Source: Psychrilyobacter sp. (lineage in GTDB: Bacteria; Fusobacteriota; Fusobacteriia; Fusobacteriales; Fusobacteriaceae). From it: a stretch of 5,477 nucleotides of DNA. Location of the stretch: contig JAUXGP010000127.1 of NCBI GenBank assembly GCA_030621995.1, positions 1-5,477 on the forward strand, given 5' to 3'. The notes under the pieces are model-generated. The model had not been told where the DNA came from. It saw only the letters and a list, made by a program, of their open reading frames with translations, and made no database searches. This document shows positions 1 through 5,477 of this stretch, piece by piece. Each line of letters begins with the position of its first letter. Positions within the stretch are counted from its first letter, which is position 1. A program made the translations under genes and the position numbers.

Positions 1-2
1 AG

Positions 3-1073
3 ACCGCTTGGCCTCCGACTTATAACTTGGAATACGATATACCTAGTGGTAAGAGGGGGAGCAGATATTCCCATATTGAAAAGTTAATTTGTGACATTAC
101 AGGAGCTGAAAGTGCCCTGGTAGTAAATAACAATGCGGCCGCAGTATTACTGGTTCTAGATACCCTGACTAAAGAAAGGGAAGTGATAGTGTCCAGAGGA
201 GAATTAGTAGAGATAGGTGGATCCTTTAGAATTCCTGCTATAATGGAATACAGCGGAAGTAAGCTGATAGAGGTAGGAACGACAAACAGAACCCATAAGA
301 AGGACTATTTAGAAGCTATAACACCTGAAACCAAAGCACTCCTAAAAGTTCACACTTCCAACTATAAAATTATGGGATTTACCAAGGAAGTAAAGAATGA
401 AGAATTGTCTAAGATGGCTAGGGATAAAAAATTGATCTCCATTGAAGATTTAGGCAGCGGAGTACTGGTAGATTTTGCTAAGTATGGATATAAGAAGGAA
501 CCTACAGTTCAAGAGAGTCTGAAATCCGGTATAGATGTGGTTACATTCAGTGGGGATAAACTTTTAGGCGGTCCTCAGGCCGGAATAATAGTGGGGAAAA
601 GGCAGTATATTGAAAAGATGAAAAGAAATAATCTCCTGCGTACTCTGAGAGTCAGTAAATTGACGATAGCTGCCTTGGAAGTGACCTTAAGGGAGTATTT
701 AGACGAAGCGGAAGCTATAAAGAATATTCCTACCCTTAGGATGATATTAGAGGGTAAGGATGAGGTTGAGAAAAGAGCTCGTATTCTATATGAAAAACTA
801 AAAACTTTAGAAACCCTGGAAGTGGAATTTATCGAAACCAATGCAATGATTGGAGGAGGATCTATGCCTACGGAACTTATGGATAGTTTTGGGGTAGCGA
901 TATCTTATACAGGACACAGCATTGTTAAGTTAGAAAAGGTGCTTCGAAATAATTCGTTATCTATAGTTGGCAGGATTCAAGGGGGAAGACTGATTTTTGA
1001 TTGTAAAACTTTGAATGAAAACGATATGGATGGTATTTATGAAATTTTGAGTAAAGGGATTGATACAATATGA
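3..1073 (+). CDS. selA: L-seryl-tRNA(Sec) selenium transferase (selenocysteine synthase), 5' partial
   Basis: SelA is a PLP-dependent cytoplasmic enzyme that converts Ser-tRNA(Sec) to Sec-tRNA(Sec) with selenophosphate as selenium donor. The readable part shows the family hallmarks: LEYDIPSGKRGSRYSH at the left edge, ITGAESALVVNNNAAAVLL, VSRGELVEIGGSFRIP, EVGTTNRTH, KVHTSNY, EDLGSG, and the PLP-lysine motif SGDKLLGGPQAG with its lysine codon at 558-560. The corresponding lysine of E. coli SelA is residue 295 of 463, so roughly 115 N-terminal residues lie outside the window. The TTG at 27 is the internal Leu of LEYD, not a start. The codons before it (3-26) read TAWPPTYN, which fits the family poorly; a frameshift there is possible and is discussed under findings. 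The TGA stop overlaps the selB ATG. Family assignment is very secure; only the 5' end is uncertain. Confidence 0.96.
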   Translation, partial: TAWPPTYNLEYDIPSGKRGSRYSHIEKLICDITGAESALVVNNNAAAVLLVLDTLTKEREVIVSRGELVEIGGSFRIPAIMEYSGSKLIEVGTTNRTHKKDYLEAITPETKALLKVHTSNYKIMGFTKEVKNEELSKMARDKKLISIEDLGSGVLVDFAKYGYKKEPTVQESLKSGIDVVTFSGDKLLGGPQAGIIVGKRQYIEKMKRNNLLRTLRVSKLTIAALEVTLREYLDEAEAIKNIPTLRMILEGKDEVEKRARILYEKLKTLETLEVEFIETNAMIGGGSMPTELMDSFGVAISYTGHSIVKLEKVLRNNSLSIVGRIQGGRLIFDCKTLNENDMDGIYEILSKGIDTI

Positions 1074-2968
1074 GTATAGTAATTGGAACGGCAGGACATA
1101 TAGACCACGGTAAAACTACGTTGATAAAAAACCTTACAGGGGTGGATACCGACAGATTACCCGAGGAGAAAAAAAGAGGAATCTCCATAGATTTAGGGTT
1201 TAGTTACCTCAACCTGCAGGGGGAAAAAGTAGGAATAATAGATGTTCCGGGACATGAAAAATTTGTAAAAAACATGATGGCAGGAGCTACAGGGATAGAT
1301 ATAGTTATGCTGGTGATAGCTGCTGATGATGGAATAATGCCCCAGACCCGGGAGCATTTTGATATAGTGAGACTTTTGGGGATCCATCACGGGGTTATAG
1401 TGATAACCAAGTGTGATAAGGCCAGCCCTGAAAGGGTGGTGGAAGTCAGACACCAGATAGAGGAAGAATTAAAGGGAAGTTTTTTAAGCGGAGCTCCTAT
1501 GATCGAAACCTCTATAGATAATCCGAATTCTTACGAAGAGGTAAAAAACTCACTGGGAGACTTAGTAAAAACTATCAAAGATGAAGAACAGGAAAAAATA
1601 GTTTTTAGGATGTCGGTGGACAGATCATTTAGTGTAAAGGGGTTTGGTACCATAATTACAGGGACGTCTCAAGGAAAAGACCTAAAAGTAGGAGATTTAC
1701 TCCAGATATATCCTAGTGACAGGGTAGCCAAGATCAGAGGGATACAAAACCACGGCCTGAGTGTCGATACTCTCAGTGCAGGAAATAGATGTGCTATAAA
1801 CCTTGCAGGGATAGACAAGGAAGACATAAAGAGGGGAAGTGTAGTGGCCACTCCTAATTCCCTGTCTGTAACCAGGCTTATGGATGTAGAGATAAATTAT
1901 CTGTCTTCCAATAACAAGGTATTAAAAAACAATCAAAGAGTCAGATTTCATCATGGGACCAAGGAGATCATCTGCCGGATAAAATTACTGGATAAAGAGG
2001 AATTAAAAGCCGGAGACAGCGGTTATGCCCAATTGATCTTAGAGAAGGAACTGGTCGGATTCACTGGAGATCTGGGAATTCTTCGTAATTATTCTCCCAT
2101 GTTTACCATTGGAGGAGTAACTATCCTCAATCCATTGGCTGCTAAGGCTAAGAGATTTGATGAAAAATTAATCGAGAAATTAAAGGGCGGAAAGGACGAT
2201 AACAGTCTTAAACTATCCAGCTCCATTGAGGCGTTGAGTTTTAAATATCCATCTTTTGAAGATATAAAGTTAAATTTTGGAAGTGCTGAAGATATCACTG
2301 AATCTCTGAAAAAATTGGTGAAAAATAAGGAAGTTTTAGAGCTGACGGCTTTAAATGAAACTATATATATGCATAAAAACTTCTTAGAGGAGAAAAAAGC
2401 GGAACTTTTAAGTATCTTGGAGGAATTTCACAGCAAAAACCCGCTGCTTGTGGGAGAAAATACTTCTACTATCAGAAATAAGGTTTTTTCTAAAAAATTT
2501 AAGAATAAAAATTATTTAGAGGTCTTATCAAAATTAGAGGATGACAAGGTTATAAAGGTAAACTCCAGTCTGGTTTCAATCTTTGATTTTGAGATAAAGT
2601 TAAGTAAAAACCAGGAAAAAATTAAAGAAATAATCTTAAAAGCCTATAAAGATAATGGCTACAAGCCTCCTAAATACGAGGAACTGTCTAAATTAACCAA
2701 TGATCCCAAGGAATTAAAGAGGGTTTTTGATATGATGGTATTGTTAGGAAACTTAAAGTTTATAGAAAAGGATATCTTCCTCTTGAAATCAGATTATAAT
2801 AATCTAATGATGGTAATAAATCAGCTGGGAGAAGGCGGCAAAGAGATAGCCCTGCCTGACGTCAAGGTGAAGGTGGAAACCAGCAGAAAATATTTGGTTG
2901 CCTATTTGGAACATTTGGACAAGGTAGGAGTAACTAAGAGGGTAGACGGAGGGAGGATATTAGTATGA
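1070..2968 (+). CDS. selB: Selenocysteine-specific translation elongation factor SelB
   Basis: SelB is a GTPase that carries Sec-tRNA(Sec) to the ribosome at UGA codons and binds the SECIS hairpin of the mRNA. The 632-residue product is close to the family length (E. coli 614). The EF-Tu-like G domain shows G1 [11 protein letters not shown] (residues 6-16), the switch region RGISIDLGF (36-44), G3 DVPGHE (58-63) and G4 TKCD (113-116). Beta-barrel domains follow at about 175-345, with [13 protein letters not shown] typical of domain II. From about 365 on, the lysine-rich part corresponds to the SelB winged-helix array; the last helix-wing resembles the SECIS-binding module ([20 protein letters not shown], then a VDGGRILV end). 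The ATG overlaps the selA stop (ATGA), and an AAAGGGA ribosome-binding site sits at 1053-1059 inside selA, indicating translational coupling. Its presence implies that the genome uses selenocysteine, although no Sec gene is visible here. Confidence 0.98.
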   Translation: MSIVIGTAGHIDHGKTTLIKNLTGVDTDRLPEEKKRGISIDLGFSYLNLQGEKVGIIDVPGHEKFVKNMMAGATGIDIVMLVIAADDGIMPQTREHFDIVRLLGIHHGVIVITKCDKASPERVVEVRHQIEEELKGSFLSGAPMIETSIDNPNSYEEVKNSLGDLVKTIKDEEQEKIVFRMSVDRSFSVKGFGTIITGTSQGKDLKVGDLLQIYPSDRVAKIRGIQNHGLSVDTLSAGNRCAINLAGIDKEDIKRGSVVATPNSLSVTRLMDVEINYLSSNNKVLKNNQRVRFHHGTKEIICRIKLLDKEELKAGDSGYAQLILEKELVGFTGDLGILRNYSPMFTIGGVTILNPLAAKAKRFDEKLIEKLKGGKDDNSLKLSSSIEALSFKYPSFEDIKLNFGSAEDITESLKKLVKNKEVLELTALNETIYMHKNFLEEKKAELLSILEEFHSKNPLLVGENTSTIRNKVFSKKFKNKNYLEVLSKLEDDKVIKVNSSLVSIFDFEIKLSKNQEKIKEIILKAYKDNGYKPPKYEELSKLTNDPKELKRVFDMMVLLGNLKFIEKDIFLLKSDYNNLMMVINQLGEGGKEIALPDVKVKVETSRKYLVAYLEHLDKVGVTKRVDGGRILV

Positions 2969-3558
2969 TAAAAATAGATGCTATGGGATTGGCTTGTCCA
3001 TTGCCTGTAATTCAAACAAAAAAAGCATTAAAAAATATAGAGGAAAACGGCCACGTGGAAACTTTGGTAGACAATGAAGCTTCCATGGAAAATCTGCTTA
3101 AAATGGCCAAAGAAATGGGCTTGGAATCCAGCTATGATAAATTAGAAGATCATAAATACAGGGTAGTAATAACTAAGGGTGAAGGTGGAATCACCACTTC
3201 TTCAAATGATACGGCACCCAAGGAAAAGATGATCATAGCTATCTCTTCCGACAAGATGGGAGACGGGATAGATGAATTAGGAGATGTGTTGATGAAGGGA
3301 TTTATCTATACATTGACTGAGATGGATCTTATGCCGGCTACGGTTTTACTCTATAATGGAGCGGCTAAGCTGACAGTAAAAGATGCTCCTACACTGGAAG
3401 ATTTTAAAACTTTAGAGGGGATGGGAGTGGAAATATTAACCTGCGGAACCTGTCTTAACTACTATGATTTAGGAGATAAATTAGCAGTGGGAGAGGTAAC
3501 TAATATGTACACCATCATGGAAAGGCTGCAGGGTGCAGATAAGATAATAAAACCATAG
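2965..3558 (+). CDS. yedF: Selenium metabolism protein YedF (TusA-like plus DsrE-like domains)
   Basis: This 197-residue cytoplasmic protein has two parts. The N-terminal TusA/SirA-like domain (about 1-72) carries the CPxP motif GLACPLPV with Cys11, the residue that bears persulfide in TusA-type sulfur carriers. The C-terminal DsrE-like domain (about 87-197) contains SSDKMGDGIDELG, then ILTCGTCLNYY with Cys160 and Cys163, and ends in VGEVTNMYTI. This layout and length match the family annotated as selenium metabolism protein YedF, which co-occurs with selenium genes. A role as a selenium or sulfur carrier, perhaps feeding selenophosphate synthesis or a selenium-containing cofactor, is inference; its exact reaction is not established to my knowledge. 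Its ATG overlaps the selB stop (ATGA), with a strong GGAGGA ribosome-binding site at 2952-2957, so it should be cotranslated with selB. Cys11 is encoded by TGT, not by a TGA Sec codon. Confidence 0.93.
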   Translation: MIKIDAMGLACPLPVIQTKKALKNIEENGHVETLVDNEASMENLLKMAKEMGLESSYDKLEDHKYRVVITKGEGGITTSSNDTAPKEKMIIAISSDKMGDGIDELGDVLMKGFIYTLTEMDLMPATVLLYNGAAKLTVKDAPTLEDFKTLEGMGVEILTCGTCLNYYDLGDKLAVGEVTNMYTIMERLQGADKIIKP

Positions 3559-3573
3559 AAAAGAGAGGATAAA

Positions 3574-3846
3574 ATGAAAAAAACAGAAGAATTTAACTTA
3601 ATCGCCTTTGAGTCCACTCATATGGCGATTAAGAGTGAAAAGTTATTAAAAGAAGTTGAGCTGGATATAAGAATAATCCCTGTACCCCGGGAAATAACAT
3701 CCAGTTGTGGTCTGTCACTGCGTATAAACCCAATAGATTACAAAGAAGCCAAAGAAATTTTAGTTGAAAATCAGATAGAAATTTCAGGCTGTTATCTGGT
3801 AAAAAAAACAGGATTAAAAAAAGAAATTCTTGACATCACCAATTAA
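3574..3846 (+). CDS. DUF3343 family protein, putative Se/S carrier
   Basis: A 90-residue soluble protein with no signal peptide or membrane segment. It fits the small DUF3343 (putative Se/S carrier-like) family: an N-terminal strand, FESTHMAIKSEKLLKE, then RIIPVPREITSSCGLSLRI with Cys45, and ISGCYLVKK with Cys73. The family pattern of a conserved 'IPVPR...CG' segment is clear. Cys45 and Cys73 are the likely reactive positions. The function is not proven; a carrier or chaperone for reactive selenium or sulfur is inferred from family naming and from its place behind selA-selB-yedF. The start is supported by the ribosome-binding site AGAGAGGA at 3562-3569, and the gene begins 15 bases after yedF, so it is probably the last gene of that operon. 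Its last codons contain the -35 box of the downstream promoter. No terminator follows it. Confidence 0.88.
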   Translation: MKKTEEFNLIAFESTHMAIKSEKLLKEVELDIRIIPVPREITSSCGLSLRINPIDYKEAKEILVENQIEISGCYLVKKTGLKKEILDITN

Positions 3847-3859
3847 GTTATTGTAATAT
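3830..3859 (+). promoter_or_regulatory. Sigma-A-type promoter for the riboswitch-permease unit
   Basis: A perfect -35 box TTGACA (3830-3835) is followed after 18 bases by TAATAT (3854-3859), one mismatch from the -10 consensus. Transcription would start near 3866, about eight bases before the aptamer's P1 helix, which is where a riboswitch transcript should begin. The -35 lies within the final codons of the DUF3343 gene. An alternative -10, TATAAA at 3864-3869, lacks a good -35 and would start almost inside P1. Assignment is by sequence match only. Confidence 0.7.
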
Positions 3860-3873
3860 TAGTTATAAAATAT

Positions 3874-3945
3874 TTAAACCCATATATTTCCATAATTGGT
3901 TGGAAGTTTCTACGAGTCACCGTAAATGGCTTACTATGGGGTTAA
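3874..3945 (+). ncRNA. Purine riboswitch aptamer, guanine class
   Basis: All parts of the three-helix purine aptamer are visible. P1 pairs 3874-3884 with 3935-3945 (one A-G mismatch). P2 is TTTCCA (3887-3892) with TGGAAG (3901-3906). L2 contains AATTGG. J2/3 is TTTCTAC (3907-3913). P3 is GAGTCA (3914-3919) with TGGCTT (3927-3932), and L3 is CCGTAAA (3920-3926). The two L2 guanines (3898-3899) can pair with the two L3 cytosines (3920-3921), the known loop-loop contact. The specificity base before TATG, equivalent to C74 of the B. subtilis xpt aptamer, is C at 3934; this predicts guanine/hypoxanthine recognition, whereas adenine aptamers have U. It precedes a purine permease gene, as expected for the class. 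Confidence 0.95.
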
Positions 3946-4028
3946 TTAATTATAATTTCTTCCATGGTTTTATTGAAGCTTTCAGGAGTTTTTAAACCAT
4001 TATGATTGGATTATAAATAATCAACCCC
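3938..4028 (+). promoter_or_regulatory. Riboswitch antiterminator (ligand-free fold)
   Basis: Bases 3938-3956 (starting GGGGTTAATT) are complementary to 4010-4028 (ending CAACCCC) at 17 of 19 positions. This pairing uses the 3' strand of aptamer helix P1 and also the 5' strand of the downstream terminator, so it cannot coexist with either. Without guanine it should form and let transcription continue into the permease gene. A smaller hairpin inside its loop pairs ATGGTTT (3964-3970) with AAACCAT (3994-4000) and would bring the two arms together. The pairing is read directly from sequence; its regulatory effect is inference. Confidence 0.8.
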
Positions 4029-4058
4029 TTGTATACAGCATGGGGTTTTTGTATTTTT
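4023..4058 (+). terminator. Guanine-dependent intrinsic terminator of the riboswitch
   Basis: AACCCC (4023-4028) pairs with GGGGTT (4042-4047). The stem continues past a T-T mismatch through TGT/GCA to an ATACA loop, and is followed by T runs at 4046-4050 and 4054-4058. It lies 33 bases before the permease start. Ligand-stabilised P1 would sequester 3938-3945 and free AACCCC for this hairpin, giving an OFF switch. Because no other terminator lies between the selenium genes and here, it may also end read-through transcripts from upstream. Confidence 0.86.
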
Positions 4059-4090
4059 AACAATTATATTATTAAAAAAGGGAGAAAGAG

Positions 4091-5374
4091 ATGGATTTTT
4101 TTCAATTGGAAAAACATGGAACAAACATAAAACAGGAGATAGTAGCTGGAACGACTACGTTTTTAACAATGGCTTATATCATATTTGTAAACCCAGGAAT
4201 ATTAGGTGAAACTGGGATGGATAAGGGAGCATTGATTACTGTTACTTGTCTGGCAGCTTTTATAGGAACTATGATAACGGCTCTTTGGGTCAATGCACCG
4301 CTAGCTATGGCACCTGGGATGGGACTGAATGCATTTTTTACCTATACCTTGGTATTTGGAATGGGAGCCACTTGGAATGTAGCCTTGGGAGTAGTATTTA
4401 TATCGGGAATTATATTTTTATTACTTACAATGACTGGATTTAGAGAAAAGATAATAGATGCTATCCCCCTTCAGCTTAGACTAGCAGTAGGAGCAGGTAT
4501 TGGATTATTTATTGCATTTATCGGGATGCAAAATTTAGGATTAATTGTAGCTAACCCGGCAACTTTGGTAGGATTAGGATCTCTAAGTCCCACTGTAATC
4601 TTAGGATTGACAGGACTTACAATAATGGTAGGACTGGAAATAAAACAGGTGAAGGGTGGAATTTTAATAGGAATAGTGATAACTACTATCTTAGGAATGG
4701 TTTTAGGGTATGTAGAATTACCAAACGGAATAATGTCTACTCCGCCGAGCATAGCACCAATAGCCTTTAAATTAGATATATTGGGAGCCTTGAAAATATC
4801 TATGATTGGACCGATATTTTCATTTATGTTCGTAGATTTATTTGATTCTGTGGGAACTATCGTAGCCTGTGCAAATGAAGCTGAGATGATAGATGAAAAA
4901 GGAAAGATTGAAAATGTAAGTAAGATATTAGAAGCCGATGCAGCAGCTACTGTAATAGGATCATTATTGGGGACGAGTACCACTACTACATTTGTAGAAT
5001 CTGCTTCAGGAATTGCCCAGGGGGGAAGAACAGGACTTACTTCTGCTACAACAGCAGTATTGTTTTTTCTGGCTATGTTTTTTACTCCGGTGATAGGAGT
5101 AGTACCGGTATTTGCTACGGCACCTGCACTTATTATTGTAGGGGTATATATGTTTAAAAATCTTATAGATATCGACCTGCACAAGATAGAGATAGCTATA
5201 CCGGCATTTTTAACAATAATCCTGATGCCGTTGACGTACAGTATCAGTACCGGGATTACCTTTGGATTTATTTCATATGCAATTATAGAGATTTTATCCG
5301 GAAAAGTCAAAACAGTAAAACCTACTATGTGGATAATTGTTGTTTTATCTACGGTAGAATTATTATCTAAATAA
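4091..5374 (+). CDS. NCS2 family (AzgA/PbuG-type) guanine/hypoxanthine permease
   Basis: A 427-residue integral membrane protein, almost wholly hydrophobic, predicted to import purine bases with a cation gradient. It belongs to the AzgA-like branch of the NCS2 family. Motifs in order: EIVAGTTTFLTMAYIIFVNPGIL (residues 16-38), the substrate-site segment MAPGMGLNAFFTY (73-85), FVDLFDSVGTIVACANEAEM (247-266), and GTSTTTTFVESASGIAQGG leading into RTGLTS (294-318). The acidic residues in the last two segments match positions used for substrate and proton binding in the NCS2 fold. Length is normal and I see no internal stop or frameshift. The ATG is supported by the ribosome-binding site AGGGAG at 4079-4084. 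A guanine-class riboswitch in its leader favours guanine/hypoxanthine over adenine or uracil as substrate; exact specificity (pbuG- or pbuO-like) cannot be read from sequence. It appears to be a single-gene unit, with a terminator 16 bases after the stop. Confidence 0.94.
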   Translation: MDFFQLEKHGTNIKQEIVAGTTTFLTMAYIIFVNPGILGETGMDKGALITVTCLAAFIGTMITALWVNAPLAMAPGMGLNAFFTYTLVFGMGATWNVALGVVFISGIIFLLLTMTGFREKIIDAIPLQLRLAVGAGIGLFIAFIGMQNLGLIVANPATLVGLGSLSPTVILGLTGLTIMVGLEIKQVKGGILIGIVITTILGMVLGYVELPNGIMSTPPSIAPIAFKLDILGALKISMIGPIFSFMFVDLFDSVGTIVACANEAEMIDEKGKIENVSKILEADAAATVIGSLLGTSTTTTFVESASGIAQGGRTGLTSATTAVLFFLAMFFTPVIGVVPVFATAPALIIVGVYMFKNLIDIDLHKIEIAIPAFLTIILMPLTYSISTGITFGFISYAIIEILSGKVKTVKPTMWIIVVLSTVELLSK

Positions 5375-5390
5375 ATTTAGTTAAATAGAT

Positions 5391-5431
5391 GGCAGTTTTA
5401 AAGGGTCGATCCTTTGAAGCTGCTTTTATTT
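5391..5431 (+). terminator. Intrinsic terminator after the permease gene
   Basis: GCAGTTTTAAAGG (5392-5404) pairs along its whole length with CCTTTGAAGCTGC (5411-5423), giving 13 pairs with two G-U wobbles around a GTCGAT loop, extendable by one G-U pair at the base. The T-rich tract TTTTATTT follows at 5424-5431. The long stem plus T tract makes this a strong terminator in the + direction. In the - direction the downstream tract is weaker, so bidirectional use is less likely. Confidence 0.88.
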
Positions 5432-5477
5432 GAGCGTATATACGGAAAGAAAGGACCCGAAGTACGGTAATACCGGA
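5432..5477. other. Unassigned right-edge sequence
   Basis: These 46 bases lie beyond the permease terminator. They contain two copies of TACGG (5441-5445 and 5463-5467), the second inside a small hairpin CGGT-AAT-ACCG (5464-5474), and a purine-rich stretch around 5444-5455. I cannot assign a gene, a promoter or a known RNA family. On the - strand the sequence is open from the edge through the terminator to a stop at 5367-5369, so the tail of a convergent gene is possible but unsupported by any recognised motif. Confidence 0.3.

Noticed and set aside
27..29. TTG at 27 as the start codon of selA.
   Set aside because: It is the Leu of the conserved LEYD motif well inside SelA; about 115 residues normally precede it, so the gene is cut by the window edge.
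575..841. Short - strand frames within selA and selB (575-841, 961-1188, 1193-1453, 1669-1851, 2089-2298) and a + strand frame at 4246-4443.
   Set aside because: All overlap well-supported genes in other frames, lack convincing ribosome-binding sites and show no recognisable domain.
1071..1073. The TGA at the end of selA (and likewise that at 2966-2968 in selB) as a possible selenocysteine codon, given the pathway.
   Set aside because: In both cases the frame stops almost at once: TAG at 1077-1079 after selA and TAA at 2969-2971 after selB. The proteins end at normal family positions.
3964..4005. A 13-codon open frame starting ATG GTT TTA in the riboswitch leader, considered as a leader peptide.
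   Set aside because: There is no ribosome-binding site before it, and its ends coincide with a hairpin stem. The base pattern is better explained by RNA structure.
4471..5310. A 279-codon open frame on the - strand inside the permease gene.
   Set aside because: It is antisense to a clear NCS2 permease with all family motifs, has a low-complexity Ile/Pro/Asn/Thr-rich product and no recognisable domain. It is the mirror of the permease's codon use.
5449..5477. Resemblance to the 3' half of a TPP riboswitch (ACCCGAAG followed by CGGTAATACCGG).
   Set aside because: The required upstream GGGGTGC and CTGAGA elements are absent, the ACCTGA core is not matched, and the hairpin loop has the wrong size. 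A lysine riboswitch was also considered and lacks its core.

Overview
This AT-rich window carries two transcription units, both on the + strand. The first is a selenium-utilisation cluster cut off by the left edge: selA (start missing), selB, yedF and a small DUF3343 gene. The second is a purine permease gene with its own promoter, a guanine-class purine riboswitch and a closing terminator. Heavy use of AGA/AGG and ATA codons, AT-rich spacers and the gene set suggest a low-GC anaerobe. Fusobacteriota (the Propionigenium/Ilyobacter/Psychrilyobacter kind) is my best guess, with a clostridial Firmicute as the alternative. This placement is inference; there is no rRNA to confirm it.

Layout: 3-1073 is the C-terminal three quarters of selenocysteine synthase (SelA). 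1070-2968 is the selenocysteine-specific elongation factor SelB. 2965-3558 is YedF, a TusA-DsrE-like selenium metabolism protein. 3574-3846 is a DUF3343 putative Se/S carrier. selA/selB and selB/yedF each overlap by ATGA, and DUF3343 follows after 15 bases, so the four probably share one mRNA. No terminator follows DUF3343. Instead a near-consensus sigma-A-type promoter (3830-3859) starts inside its last codons. It is followed by a purine aptamer (3874-3945), an antiterminator/terminator platform (3938-4058), the NCS2/AzgA-type permease (4091-5374) and a strong intrinsic terminator (5391-5431). The last 46 bases are unassigned.

How the genes work together: SelA converts Ser-tRNA(Sec) to Sec-tRNA(Sec) using selenophosphate, and SelB delivers it to UGA codons with a SECIS element. 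YedF and DUF3343 probably handle reactive selenium or sulfur through their cysteines. selD and selC are not in the window. The permease probably imports guanine/hypoxanthine and is shut off when guanine is plentiful. Its position next to selenium-handling genes may be chance, or may reflect selenium-dependent purine catabolism.

Nothing here is a clearly new system. The points most worth a second look are the strand-swapping riboswitch, possible read-through of the sel operon into it, a possible frameshift in the first bases of selA, and the unexplained right edge.
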